DNA from: Verrucomicrobiia bacterium
Lineage (GTDB): Bacteria > Verrucomicrobiota > Verrucomicrobiia > Limisphaerales > DASXHY01
Reading direction: 5' to 3'
DNA: 64,000 nucleotides
NCBI GenBank assembly: GCA_035629175.1
Contig: DASPIL010000046.1
Span: 1 to 64,000 of the forward strand
Under the pieces are notes generated by a model that was given only the letters and a program-made list of their open reading frames with translations, did no database searches and had not been told where the DNA came from. Of the stretch, positions 50,144-58,980 are shown one piece after another. Within the stretch, counting starts at the first letter, position 1. Every line of letters starts with the position of its first letter. Position numbers and translations under genes: made by a program.

Positions 50144-51292
50144 ATGAAAGTCATGGCTTTCCCGCTGCAGCTGGCGCTGGCTCTTTTCACTTACTCAATT
50201 TCGCCGGCGCAAACCAATCGCTCCAACTTTGATCTCGTGCGGCAGTTGAACGAGGCGTTTGTCCGCGTTGCCGAAACAGTTTCGCCCGCAGTGGTGGTCA
50301 TAAGCGTCACCGAAAAGCCGCCGCAGTTTTCCCGCCTCGATGATGTGCAGGGCATGCCTCCCAAACGAAATGAACGTCAGTCCCAAGACCCTTTCGATGA
50401 GCCCATGGAAGGCCGCGGCTCGGGAATGATCATCCGCAAGAATGGCTACATCCTGACCAACGGCCATGTTGTCCGGGATGCCGACGCCATCACTGTGCGC
50501 CTGTTCGACGGGCGCGAGTTCAGCGCGCAGGTTCGCGGGATTGACGAGATCTCAGACGTGGCAATTTTGAAGATCGAAGCCGGCGACCTTCCTGTCGTGC
50601 GATTGGGTGATTCCACGCGCGTACGCGTTGGTGAGTTCGCCATCGCGATCGGGGCGCCGTTCCGGCTCGACTACAGCGTCACGGTCGGGCACATCAGCGC
50701 GAAAAGCCGCTCGCAGGTGGTCCCCTCTTTCCTGAACACACAAATCATGGACCAGGACTTTCTCCAAACGGATGCCAACATCAACCCAGGCAACAGCGGC
50801 GGACCGCTCGTGAACATCGAGGGCGAAGTAATTGGCGTGAACACTTTGGTCCGCGGCATGAGCATCGGCATTGGATTCGCCATTCCCATTAACCTCGCGA
50901 AGGAGATTGGCGAACAATTAATCCTGGAAGGACGATTTGTCCGCCCGTGGCTGGGCGTCGAAATCAAGTCCTTGAGCGACGAACCTGAATTGCGTCGAAC
51001 CTTGACCAATATCACGCACGGAGTGGTCGTTGTCGCCGTTGTGCCGGAAAGCCCGGCGGCCAAGTCCGATCTGCGGGAGAATGACGTCATCGCGACCATC
51101 GACGGCGATCCGGTTGTCACGGCCCAGCAGTTGCGCAACCTGGTTCGTGCGAAGACGATCGGTCAGACAGTTTCGCTGGGAATCTGGCGCAATCGCGAAA
51201 AGCTTTCTGTCAGCGTGGAAACTGCGCGCTACGATCCCCCCGGCCAGCCTTCGAAACCAGCCAGCACGCAGGATTCCCAAACGCCACGGTGA
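50144..51292 (+). CDS. HtrA/DegP-like periplasmic serine protease with one PDZ domain
   Basis: The 382-residue S1C protease has a signal peptide (VMAFPLQLALALFTYSISPA) and the triad H108 (TNGHVV), D138 (SDVAIL) and S218 (NPGNSGGPL). One PDZ domain occupies roughly 285-365 (VVVVAVVPESPAAKSDLREN). It degrades or chaperones misfolded envelope proteins. A single PDZ places it with DegS or short HtrA forms. It starts 99 nt from the divergent GT2 gene, in a gap that should hold both promoters. Confidence 0.93.
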   Translation: MKVMAFPLQLALALFTYSISPAQTNRSNFDLVRQLNEAFVRVAETVSPAVVVISVTEKPPQFSRLDDVQGMPPKRNERQSQDPFDEPMEGRGSGMIIRKNGYILTNGHVVRDADAITVRLFDGREFSAQVRGIDEISDVAILKIEAGDLPVVRLGDSTRVRVGEFAIAIGAPFRLDYSVTVGHISAKSRSQVVPSFLNTQIMDQDFLQTDANINPGNSGGPLVNIEGEVIGVNTLVRGMSIGIGFAIPINLAKEIGEQLILEGRFVRPWLGVEIKSLSDEPELRRTLTNITHGVVVVAVVPESPAAKSDLRENDVIATIDGDPVVTAQQLRNLVRAKTIGQTVSLGIWRNREKLSVSVETARYDPPGQPSKPASTQDSQTPR

Positions 51293-51308
51293 TGGCTCGC
51301 GGCAGCAA

Positions 51309-51439
51309 GGAGCGCAGGCTTCAGCCTGTTCAGCACTGTCACATCCCGTGCGTCGGCCTGTTCCCACGTGCCTCTCAGTTCTGATGCTTAAGCGGCACGA
51401 ATGCCGCGCTCCTTTAAGCCGACTGCAAGCCGGTGCTCC
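51309..51439. repeat. REPIN-like inverted repeat cluster
   Basis: The 205-nt gap between htrA and pta holds three units of one repeat. A forward unit at 51309-51328 begins GGAGCGCAGGCTTCAGCCTG. Two reverse units follow, at 51392-51412 (minus strand GGAGCGCGGCATTCGTGCCG) and 51418-51439 (minus strand GGAGCACCGGCTTGCAGTCG). Each unit contains its own short inverted arm and the units face each other. Confidence 0.7.
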
Positions 51440-51497
51440 ACCTTCCATCCAATTTTGCCAATTGCCATGGGCGCTGCCCGGCCCGTACTTTACGCCC

Positions 51498-52550
51498 ATG
51501 CGGTTCATCGCGAACATCATTGAGAAATTGCAGCGGCATCCCAAACGGATCGTCTTCCCGGAGGGATTGGAAGCGCGCGTTCTCCAGGCTGCACGCCAGT
51601 TTTATTCCCTGCAACTGGGTGCGCCAATCCTGCTTGGCGATCGCACGAAGGTCAAAGCGATGGCCGAAGATCTCAACATCTCCCTCGAAGGCATTCGCGT
51701 CATCAATCCGGCCGAGAGTGAGGACCTCGATAACTTCGCCCGGCGCTTTGCCGCGCTGCGACGTTCCCGCGGACTCAAGCCGCCCGAGGCGCGCGACGCC
51801 GTCATGCAACCCAATTACTTTGGCGCCATGATGCTGGCAATGCACCAGGCGGATGGCCTGGTTTCCGGCACCAGCCACACCACGGGCAGCGTGCTGCGGC
51901 CGCTGTTTCAAATTGTGAAAATGGCACCCCAGGCGAACACGGTTTCGAGCTGCCAGATCATGGAAGTGGAGGATTCGCGCTTTGGTGAGCAAGGGGTCCT
52001 GTTCATGGCGGACTGCGGCGTGATTCCCGAGCCTAACGTCGATCAATTGGCGGACATTGCAGTCTCGACAGCGCAGGTCGCGCGTCAACTTTTGGGAATT
52101 CGACCACGCGTCGCCCTGCTTTCTTTCTCAACCAAGGGCAGCGCGATGCATCCCACAATCGGACGCGTCCAGGCCGCGACTGCGCTCGCACGCCAAAAGG
52201 CGGAGCAGATCGCGCTCGAAGCGGATTTCGATGGCGAGCTGCAGGTCGACGCCGCGCTCGTGCCCGAGATCGCATCACGCAAGCTTCCCGACAGCAAAGT
52301 TGCGGGCCAGGCCAACGTGCTCGTTTTTCCCGAACTCAACTCCGGCAATATCGCAAGCAAGCTGGTTCGCCATATGGCCCGCGCCAACGCTTATGGCCAA
52401 ATCCTTCTGGGACTGGATCGGCCGGCGGCGGATGTTTCACGCGGTTCAAATGCGCACGACATCCTGGGTGTGGCCGCCATCGTAGGCGTCCAGTCGATTG
52501 AGTATTCCCATCTCTATCCAGGCGCGGGCAGCCGCCTTCCGGGCGAATGA
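51498..52550 (+). CDS. pta: Phosphate acetyltransferase, catalytic-domain-only form
   Basis: The 350-residue PTA_PTB-fold enzyme interconverts acetyl-CoA and acetyl phosphate. Recognised segments are RIVFPEGLEARVLQAA, PILLGDR, ADGLVSGTSHTTGSVLRPLF, LLSFSTKGSAMHPTIGRV, DGELQVDAALVPEIA, GQANVLVFPELNSGNI and DRPAADVSRGSNAHDILGVA. It lacks the N-terminal P-loop/DRTGG half found in E. coli Pta, but that half is encoded by the next gene. The start at 51498 follows the repeat-filled gap. No acetate kinase gene is in the window. Confidence 0.94.
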   Translation: MRFIANIIEKLQRHPKRIVFPEGLEARVLQAARQFYSLQLGAPILLGDRTKVKAMAEDLNISLEGIRVINPAESEDLDNFARRFAALRRSRGLKPPEARDAVMQPNYFGAMMLAMHQADGLVSGTSHTTGSVLRPLFQIVKMAPQANTVSSCQIMEVEDSRFGEQGVLFMADCGVIPEPNVDQLADIAVSTAQVARQLLGIRPRVALLSFSTKGSAMHPTIGRVQAATALARQKAEQIALEADFDGELQVDAALVPEIASRKLPDSKVAGQANVLVFPELNSGNIASKLVRHMARANAYGQILLGLDRPAADVSRGSNAHDILGVAAIVGVQSIEYSHLYPGAGSRLPGE

Positions 52551-52572
52551 TTGGCGTTCAGCCATCGATGTC

Positions 52573-53691
52573 ATGAACACCACCACGCCGCGTTTGTTTA
52601 TTGCCGCGACCCGCCAAAACGATGGCAAGACCACGGCGTCGCTCGGGTTGATTGCGGCCCTGCAGCAGTACTTCCCACGCGTCGGTTACATCAAACCGGT
52701 TGGCCAGCGGTTTGTCGAAGTGGAGGAACAGAAAATCGACGAAGACACTGTGCTCATGGACAGCGTCTACAGCATGAATTGTCCGCTGGTGGACATGAGT
52801 CCGATCGCGGTAGAGCCGGACTTCACGCGGCGCTATCTGGAGTCCGCCAACAACGAGGCGCTCGTGAAACGCATCCGCAAAGCGTTCGATCGCGTCGCGT
52901 GGGAAAAGGATTTTGTCCTGTGCGAAGGTTCGGGTCACGCAGGCGTGGGCTCCGTGTTCGACCTTTCAAACGCGCAGGTTGCCCGAACGCTCGGCGCAAA
53001 GGTGCTCATCGTCACGCAGGGCGGCATTGGAAAACCCATCGATGAGGTCGCGCTCAACCAGGCGCTCTTTGAAAAGGAAGGCGTCGAAATCGTCGGCGTG
53101 ATTCTGAACAAGGTCCTGGGCGAGAAGATTGATTACATCAGCGACTTCGCCCGCCGCGGGCTGAAGCGGCGCGGGCTTGAACTGCTGGGGGTCATTCCGC
53201 ATCAGCGCGTGCTCTCGTGTCCGACCGTGGATCTCGTGCGCGAAGAATTGGGGGCCGAGCTCCTGAACGCACCGCGCAACCTCAACAGCCTTGTCAACGA
53301 CGTCATTGTGGGCGCGATGGGCGTGAAGAACGCCATGCATTATTTCCGCCGCGACGCGCTGCTCATCACGCCCGGGGATCGCGAGGACATCATCCTGGCC
53401 GCCTGCACCGGCCTCGATGCGCAGAGCGAAACCAAAATGGCGGGCCTGGTTTTAACGGGCAATCTGCGGCCTGGAGCTGAATTGTTGAAAGTCATCCGCG
53501 CCATGCCCATTCCCGTCCTGCTTGTCCCGCAGGACAGCTACGAAGTGGCGGCCAAGGTTCACGACTTGACAGTAAAGACCAGGCCGAACGACGCGGAAAA
53601 AATTTCACTGATCCGCGATATCATCGCGCGCAACGTGAACGTTCCCAAGATTGTTGAGGCGATCAAACATGTCCCTGACCATTCCATTTAA
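52573..53691 (+). CDS. P-loop/DRTGG protein equivalent to the N-terminal half of Pta
   Basis: The protein has 372 residues. A BioD-like P-loop ATPase fold (RLFIAATRQNDGKTTASLGL with GKTT) covers ~1-200, with FVLCEGSGHAGVGSVFDLS and VIGVILNKV-like strands. A DRTGG domain follows at ~200-310, and then a C-terminal segment (ALLITPGDREDIILAACTGL, MAGLVLTGNLRPGAELLKVI). In long-form Pta this half regulates the catalytic C-terminal half. Here it is a separate gene 22 nt downstream, with order reversed. It overlaps hisC by 23 nt. Confidence 0.88.
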   Translation: MNTTTPRLFIAATRQNDGKTTASLGLIAALQQYFPRVGYIKPVGQRFVEVEEQKIDEDTVLMDSVYSMNCPLVDMSPIAVEPDFTRRYLESANNEALVKRIRKAFDRVAWEKDFVLCEGSGHAGVGSVFDLSNAQVARTLGAKVLIVTQGGIGKPIDEVALNQALFEKEGVEIVGVILNKVLGEKIDYISDFARRGLKRRGLELLGVIPHQRVLSCPTVDLVREELGAELLNAPRNLNSLVNDVIVGAMGVKNAMHYFRRDALLITPGDREDIILAACTGLDAQSETKMAGLVLTGNLRPGAELLKVIRAMPIPVLLVPQDSYEVAAKVHDLTVKTRPNDAEKISLIRDIIARNVNVPKIVEAIKHVPDHSI

Positions 53692-54778
53692 TCCCGCGTT
53701 GAAGGAACTCCCGGTTTACCAGCCGGGCCGTCCGATTGAGGAAGTCGCTCGCGAGTTGAACCTCCCGGCGTCCGCGATCATCAAGCTCGCCTCGAATGAA
53801 AATCCGCTGGGTCCCTCCCCTGCCGCGCTTCAGGCCATGCGGGACGTGCTCGCCCACCTGCACCTGTATCCCGATGGCAATGCGTTTTACCTCAAGCAGA
53901 AGCTCGCGCAAAAGCTCGACGTGAACACCGGGAATCTGATTCTCGGGAACGGTTCAAACGAGATCATTGAATTTGTCGGGCACGCATTGATGCAACCTGG
54001 AACCGATGTCGTGGCCGCCCAATATTGTTTCGCGATCTATCCGCTGGTCGCCAAAATATTCGGCGCGAACGTCATCACCGTTCCGGCTCGCGATTTCGGG
54101 CACGACCTGGAGGCAATGTTGAAGGCGATCACGCCAGCGACGCGTGTCGTGTTTGTTGCCAACCCCAATAACCCCACGGGCACCGTGGTGCCACGGGCAC
54201 AGTTGATTGACTTTGCGGACAAGGTCCCGGCGAACGTGCTGCTCGTCATCGACGAAGCGTACATCGAGTTCCTGGACGACGCGGCCGACTTCGTGGCGGA
54301 CATCCGCGCTGGCGGGCGCGCCAACGTGCTGCTGATGCGGACGTTTTCAAAAATCTTCGGTCTCGCCGGATTGCGCCTGGGATACGGGATCGCAGCGCCC
54401 GAAGTGATTGCAACGCTCGAAAAGGTGCGGCAACCGTTCAACATCAATGCCATTGCGCAGGCGGGCGCGATCGCCGCGCTCGATGATGAAGCCCACATGG
54501 AGAAGACGCGGGAAAACAACCGGCGCGGCCTTCTCTTCTATCAGGCTGCATTCAACGAGCTGCAGTTGGAATTCGTGGCGTCGTCCGCGAACTTTGTTCT
54601 CGTGAAGGTGGGGGAGGGACAGCGCGTGTTCAACGACCTCCAAAGGCTCGGCGTGATTGTGCGCCCGATGGGCGGGTACCAGCTGCCGGAATGGATCCGC
54701 ATCTCGGTTGGATCCCCACAAGAAAACGAACGCTGCCTGCAGGCTGTCCGCAAGGTGCTGTCCCCGCAGCCCGCTTAA
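53669..54778 (+). CDS. hisC: Histidinol-phosphate aminotransferase
   Basis: The 369-residue fold-type I PLP enzyme catalyses the transamination of imidazole-acetol phosphate in histidine synthesis. Motifs include IKLASNENPLGPSPAA, YPDGNAFYLK, VFVANPNNPTGT, LLVIDEAYIEFLD and the Schiff-base lysine K228 in MRTFSKIFGLAGLRLGYG. It starts inside the 3' end of the DRTGG gene and no other his genes are nearby, so it may also act on aromatic amino acids. Confidence 0.94.
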   Translation: MSLTIPFNPALKELPVYQPGRPIEEVARELNLPASAIIKLASNENPLGPSPAALQAMRDVLAHLHLYPDGNAFYLKQKLAQKLDVNTGNLILGNGSNEIIEFVGHALMQPGTDVVAAQYCFAIYPLVAKIFGANVITVPARDFGHDLEAMLKAITPATRVVFVANPNNPTGTVVPRAQLIDFADKVPANVLLVIDEAYIEFLDDAADFVADIRAGGRANVLLMRTFSKIFGLAGLRLGYGIAAPEVIATLEKVRQPFNINAIAQAGAIAALDDEAHMEKTRENNRRGLLFYQAAFNELQLEFVASSANFVLVKVGEGQRVFNDLQRLGVIVRPMGGYQLPEWIRISVGSPQENERCLQAVRKVLSPQPA

Positions 54779-54799
54779 CCCGTCAAAACCGCCGGCCGA

Positions 54800-55285
54800 T
54801 CAAACAAGCCTGGTCATGAAAACGCTGTTGGGATCGGGCTTGTACGCAGCGAATGGCGCGCATTCCTGAAATCCGAATTTCCGATACAAGCTGCGCGCCG
54901 GCTCAAAGAACGGCATCGCACCCGTCTCAAGACTGAGTCGTCGATACCCCCGTTCCTGGGCTTCGCTGATGACGTGCGTCAGCAATCGCGCGCCGATTCC
55001 CTGCCGGCGGAACATTCCTGATGTGCGCATGGATTTGATTTCGCCATGCTCTGCATCAAGCTGCTTCAAGGCGCAGCAGCCAGCGATTACGCCGTGTTGC
55101 CTGAGCGTCCAAAACGTGATCTCCGGTTTGCGCAACCCGGCGAGATCGAGTGCATGCTTGCTTTCGGGAGGCGAAAACGCGCGCATATCCTGGATGTGCT
55201 CTTCGAGGAAGGCGGCGATTTCAGAGCCTTGAAGGTTATCTAATTCGATCTTCGATCCTGCGTTGTTCTGTTGGTCTAGGTTCAT
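54800..55285 (-). CDS. GNAT family N-acetyltransferase
   Basis: The 161-residue single GNAT domain has IKSMRTSGMFRRQGIGARLL as the acetyl-CoA pyrophosphate loop (R/Q-x-x-G-x-G/A), followed by SLETGAMPFFEPARSLYRKF, typical of YsnE/ElaA-like acetyltransferases. The acetylated substrate is unknown. It converges on hisC with 21 nt between stops. Confidence 0.9.
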   Translation of the reverse strand: MNLDQQNNAGSKIELDNLQGSEIAAFLEEHIQDMRAFSPPESKHALDLAGLRKPEITFWTLRQHGVIAGCCALKQLDAEHGEIKSMRTSGMFRRQGIGARLLTHVISEAQERGYRRLSLETGAMPFFEPARSLYRKFGFQECAPFAAYKPDPNSVFMTRLV

Positions 55286-55311
55286 AAGGCGTCGTTTCGC
55301 GCCTGAAGGAT

Positions 55312-55704
55312 TTAAGGCGCGCGATTCGTTTCGATCGGAACACCGCCGCCGTCCAAATCCTGTTCGGCAACAAGCTTCCCGCCTTCATCAAACTCGCGTG
55401 TGGATTTGGGTGTTCCGTCCGCGCTGTAATTCATGATCAGGCGAATCCGTCCATCGCGATCAACATAATGAGCATGGTTCGGCAAGCCGTTCGAATAGAA
55501 GAGCGTTCCAAGCGGAGTGCCATCGGGATGAAACCGCCGCACAAGGTGAAGGGTTCCGTCAGGGTTAAATTCCTTTGCCACTTTCTGCCCTGGCTCTGCC
55601 TTCGTTTTTTCCGACGCTTCGGGAGCGCGACAGCCGGCAAGCGCGATTGCCGTGATCACCGCCAAACCAAATGCCGCGCGTGCGCCAGTTCTCATCCAAT
55701 GCAT
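55312..55704 (-). CDS. Small lipoprotein with repeated DGT/DG strand motifs
   Basis: The protein has about 130 residues. The lipobox IALAGC follows a hydrophobic signal (AAFGLAVITAIALAG). After a Lys/Glu linker come repeated hairpin units (FNPDGTLHLVRRFHPDGTPL, YVDRDGRIRLIMNYSADGTP, FDEGGKLVAEQDLDGGGV). They resemble the toxin-antitoxin/MORN-like antirestriction-type repeats seen in secreted proteins. Function is unknown. The start within MHWMRTGARAAF is uncertain; upstream codons in frame do not look like signal sequence. Confidence 0.7.
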   Translation of the reverse strand: MHWMRTGARAAFGLAVITAIALAGCRAPEASEKTKAEPGQKVAKEFNPDGTLHLVRRFHPDGTPLGTLFYSNGLPNHAHYVDRDGRIRLIMNYSADGTPKSTREFDEGGKLVAEQDLDGGGVPIETNRAP

Positions 55705-55825
55705 GCGTAACTGAAACCACAGCGGCCAGCCCAAGTAAACCCTGTTCGTGCCCTCCCTTTGATCGCAAGACAACTTTCAACCTTTTGAGTTTTGAGATTG
55801 GGCATCGATGCCACATGCTGCGGGC

Positions 55826-57223
55826 ATGAGCCAGTATGACTTTGACGTCGCGGTGATTGGCGGCGGCAGCGGCGGCTATGCTGCGGCGCGGACCGCCGCA
55901 GCGGAAGGATTGAAGACAGCCGTGATCGAAGGCGGTTCCGAGGTGGGCGGCCTCTGCATTCTGCGCGGCTGCATGCCAACGAAAGCGCTCCTCCACGCAG
56001 CCGAAGTGATGCACACCGTTTCGCACCCGGAAAAGTTCGGCATCCGCGCGGAAGGCGTTACCTTCGATTTTGCCAAAGTAATGGCGCGCAAAAACAGCCT
56101 GATCCAGGAGTTTGCTGATTACCGGGTTCAACAACTCAACAGCGGCAAGTTCGCGTTCATTCGCGCACAAGCGCGGTTCGCCGACGAACATTCCCTCGAG
56201 CTCGCCGATGCTTCGGGCGCAACCCGAACGCTGAGCGCGGCACATTTCATTCTCGCGACGGGCTCGCGCATCACGCCGTCGCCGCTGGCGGACCTGGACA
56301 CGGTCGGCTATTTGACAAGTGACTCCGCGCTCGCACTGGATCGGCTGCCGCGTTCCATGATCGTCCTCGGCGGCGGGGCAGTCGCACTCGAATTCGCTCA
56401 GTTCTTCATTCGCTTTGGCGTCAAGGTCACGCTGATCCAGCGGAGCCTGCACGTCCTTCATGAAATGGATACGGATGCCGCCAGGGTGGTCGAGCAGGTG
56501 TTTCGCCGGGAAGGCGCCGCGGTTTATACCGGAACCAAACTTATGTCCGCTCGCGCACTTGGCTCACAAAAGGAAGTAACGTTCGAGCACTCAGGCGAAC
56601 TGCGGCGGGTGCTCGCCGACGAGATTTTTTATGCGCTCGGCAGAACGCCCAACATCGCCGGGCTCGGGCTGGACCGCATCGGGGTGGAACTTGAGTTTTC
56701 ACGGATCCGCACGAACGATCACATGCAAACTTCGATACCGCATATTTATGCGGCTGGCGATTGCACGGGTCTGCACGAGATTGTGCACATTGCAATCCAG
56801 CAGGGCGAAACCGCGGCGTTCAACATCGCGCATCCCGACGTGAGGCGTTCCATCGATTACCGCCTCCTCAGCGAGGTTGTCTTCACCGACCCGCAGGTTG
56901 CAGCGGTCGGGCTGACGGAAAAACGGGCGCATGTGCGGAACATTCCATACATCGTGGCGAGTTATCCCTTCGCCGATCACGGGAAGTCTTTGATCATGGG
57001 TGCGACCGACGGTTTTGTGAAACTGCTGGCGGACCAGCAAACGGGCGAGATCCTGGGCGGCAGTTGCGTCGGACCCATGGGGGGTGAGTTGATCCATGAA
57101 ATCATCGCGGCCATGTTCCGGCGGATGACGGTCAACGAGCTGGCCCTGATGCCGCACTACCACCCGACCCTCGCCGAAATCTGGACGTATCCAGCCGAGG
57201 AGCTGGCGGAACAGGTTCGATGA
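55826..57223 (+). CDS. Dihydrolipoamide dehydrogenase-like FAD/NAD(P) disulfide oxidoreductase
   Basis: The 465-residue class I pyridine nucleotide-disulfide oxidoreductase has an FAD-binding N-terminus DVAVIGGGSGGYAAARTAA and the redox-active pair C44/C49 in GGLCILRGCMPTKAL. The NAD fold is MIVLGGGAVALEFAQFFIRF, the FAD-closing segment YAAGDCTG, and the dimerisation domain ends with ALMPHYHPTLAEIWTYPAEE. The usual HPT...E active-site base is represented by HYHPTLAE. No 2-oxo-acid dehydrogenase genes are adjacent, so it may be a stand-alone Lpd or a mercuric-reductase-like relative. The start at 55826 gives MSQYDFDVAVIGGG. Confidence 0.88.
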   Translation: MSQYDFDVAVIGGGSGGYAAARTAAAEGLKTAVIEGGSEVGGLCILRGCMPTKALLHAAEVMHTVSHPEKFGIRAEGVTFDFAKVMARKNSLIQEFADYRVQQLNSGKFAFIRAQARFADEHSLELADASGATRTLSAAHFILATGSRITPSPLADLDTVGYLTSDSALALDRLPRSMIVLGGGAVALEFAQFFIRFGVKVTLIQRSLHVLHEMDTDAARVVEQVFRREGAAVYTGTKLMSARALGSQKEVTFEHSGELRRVLADEIFYALGRTPNIAGLGLDRIGVELEFSRIRTNDHMQTSIPHIYAAGDCTGLHEIVHIAIQQGETAAFNIAHPDVRRSIDYRLLSEVVFTDPQVAAVGLTEKRAHVRNIPYIVASYPFADHGKSLIMGATDGFVKLLADQQTGEILGGSCVGPMGGELIHEIIAAMFRRMTVNELALMPHYHPTLAEIWTYPAEELAEQVR

Positions 57224-57343
57224 TCGTGCCGCTTTCGCGCTCGATGAAATGCAACGGACGAGGGACTCACAAGCCCTTCCCTACGTGCTTTTGCTTATGG
57301 CTGGCAGGCTTGTTTTTTCGAATTTGAGCAATAGACTCTCTGC

Positions 57344-57802
57344 ATGAAGAATGATGTCGTTCCCGTTCAAATTCGGGGAATTCTGCCGGCCAACAGCGGC
57401 TGCGCGTTGTTCGTGGGGAATGATGAAAAGGTCTTCGTGATCAACGTGGAACCCCAAATGGGAATGATCATCAGCAACTTCCTGAGAGACACCCCCAAGG
57501 AACGGCCCCTCACACACGACCTGATTCAAAGCATCTTCAAAGGCTTCGATATCCAGGTCGAACGGATCGTCATCACGGAACTGAAGAACTCCACCTATTT
57601 CGCGCGGCTGATCCTCCGCCAGCAGAATGAGATTGCGAAGAAGCTCGTCGAGATCGATGCGCGCCCGAGCGATTGTCTTGCACTCGCGACCGCGCAGAAG
57701 CGCCCCATCTATGTCGCGAGCCCGTTGTTCGACCAGGTGGAAGACATGAGCGAAGTGCTGGATCGAATCAACGAAACCGGCAGTGAACCGGATCCCGAAT
57801 AG
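57344..57802 (+). CDS. Bifunctional nuclease (BFN/DUF151) domain protein
   Basis: The 152-residue protein belongs to the DUF151 family, whose plant member shows RNase/DNase activity. Recognised are VQIRGILPANSGCALFVGN, FVINVEPQMGMIIS, RPLTHDLIQSIFKGFDIQVE, FARLILRQQN and IDARPSDCLALATAQKRPIY. Bacterial function is unproven. The gene is 3 nt upstream of holA and probably co-transcribed. Confidence 0.92.
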   Translation: MKNDVVPVQIRGILPANSGCALFVGNDEKVFVINVEPQMGMIISNFLRDTPKERPLTHDLIQSIFKGFDIQVERIVITELKNSTYFARLILRQQNEIAKKLVEIDARPSDCLALATAQKRPIYVASPLFDQVEDMSEVLDRINETGSEPDPE

Positions 57803-57805
57803 CCG

Positions 57806-58978
57806 ATGCCTCCTGCCGCCAAGAAAGCCGCACCCCTCCTCCTCGTCTGCGGCGATGACGACTTTGCCGTCAAGCAACGCGCCCGCCAGGTCTACCAGCA
57901 GTGGTCTTCCGAACTTGGTGGAATGGACCACGAAATTCTCGATGCGTCCGTTGGCAACAGTGGCGAAGCCTTGAAGGTGCTGGGACGCTTGCGCGAAGCG
58001 CTTCAAACACTGCCATTTTTCGGGGGCGGGAAAGTCATCTGGTTGAAGGACTGCAATTTCCTCGGCGACGAACGCGCGGCCAGTTCCGCTGCAGTCACGG
58101 AGAACCTCGCGAGCCTTGCGCAGGATCTCAAGGAATTCCCATGGGAGAACGTCCGCCTCATTCTGAGCGCAGGAAAAGTCGACAAGCGCAAAGCGTTCTA
58201 CAAAACCCTCGACAAGCTTGGCACCGTTGAAGCCTTCGCAGGGCTGTCGGCAGATGATAGCGATTGGACGACCCAGGCAGAGAGCCTCGCACGCAAGGCC
58301 CTTCGGCAGAGGAAGAAGGATATCGATGTCGAGGCGCTCGCGGAACTCGTAAGCCGCGTCGGACCCAGTTCCAGCCTCCTCGAAAGCGAGATTGAAAAAC
58401 TCTCGCTGTATGTCGGCGACCGCGCCGAAGTGCAATTGGACGACGTGAACGCCATCTGCACCCGGAACAAGACGGCGCGGGCTTTCGCATTGGGCGATGC
58501 GCTCGGCAACCGGAATCTGCCCGAGTTGCTGCGGCGCCTCGACGAGCAGTTTTGGGAAATGAAGTTTGATTCCCAGCAATCGGAAATCGGAGTTCTTTAT
58601 GGATTGATCTCCAAAGTCAGGACCATGCTTCTCCTGAAAGAAATGATTCGCGAAGGCTGGGTAAAACCTGAGGGCGATTACAACCGTTTCAAGGCGCAAC
58701 TCGAGCAGGTTCCCGCCGGCAGTCTTCCTGCTGATCGCCGATTCAATCCGTTGGCCTTGAATCCCTACATGCTTTACAAAGCCCTGCCGCAGGTGAAACA
58801 GTACGATCAATCCGAACTGGTGCGAGCAATGGACCTGCTCTTGCAATGCAATCGAAAGCTGGTGTCGAGCCAGACCGATCGCGCGCTCGTCTTGCAACAG
58901 GTGCTGGTTCAAATTGTAAGCCGAAGTGAATCAACGGCCCGCCGCGGCCGTAATGCAGTTTCGGGAATGTCGAAGTAA
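57806..58978 (+). CDS. holA: DNA polymerase III subunit delta
   Basis: The 390-residue clamp-loader delta subunit opens the beta clamp during replication. The AAA+-like but ATPase-inactive architecture is visible: LLLVCGDDDFAVKQRARQVY, LPFFGGGKVIWLKDCNFL, VRLILSAGKVDKRKAFYKTL, the helical lid, and the C-terminal collar domain with ALGDALGNRNLPELLRRLDE and YMLYKALPQVKQY. It lies between the BFN-domain gene and the STAS gene, all on one strand with 2-3 nt gaps. Confidence 0.92.
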   Translation: MPPAAKKAAPLLLVCGDDDFAVKQRARQVYQQWSSELGGMDHEILDASVGNSGEALKVLGRLREALQTLPFFGGGKVIWLKDCNFLGDERAASSAAVTENLASLAQDLKEFPWENVRLILSAGKVDKRKAFYKTLDKLGTVEAFAGLSADDSDWTTQAESLARKALRQRKKDIDVEALAELVSRVGPSSSLLESEIEKLSLYVGDRAEVQLDDVNAICTRNKTARAFALGDALGNRNLPELLRRLDEQFWEMKFDSQQSEIGVLYGLISKVRTMLLLKEMIREGWVKPEGDYNRFKAQLEQVPAGSLPADRRFNPLALNPYMLYKALPQVKQYDQSELVRAMDLLLQCNRKLVSSQTDRALVLQQVLVQIVSRSESTARRGRNAVSGMSK

Positions 58979-58980
58979 CC

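Noticed and set aside
57281-58912. 543-codon minus-strand frame opposite holA
   Set aside because: It is antisense to the BFN-domain gene and holA, both of which have clear family motifs.
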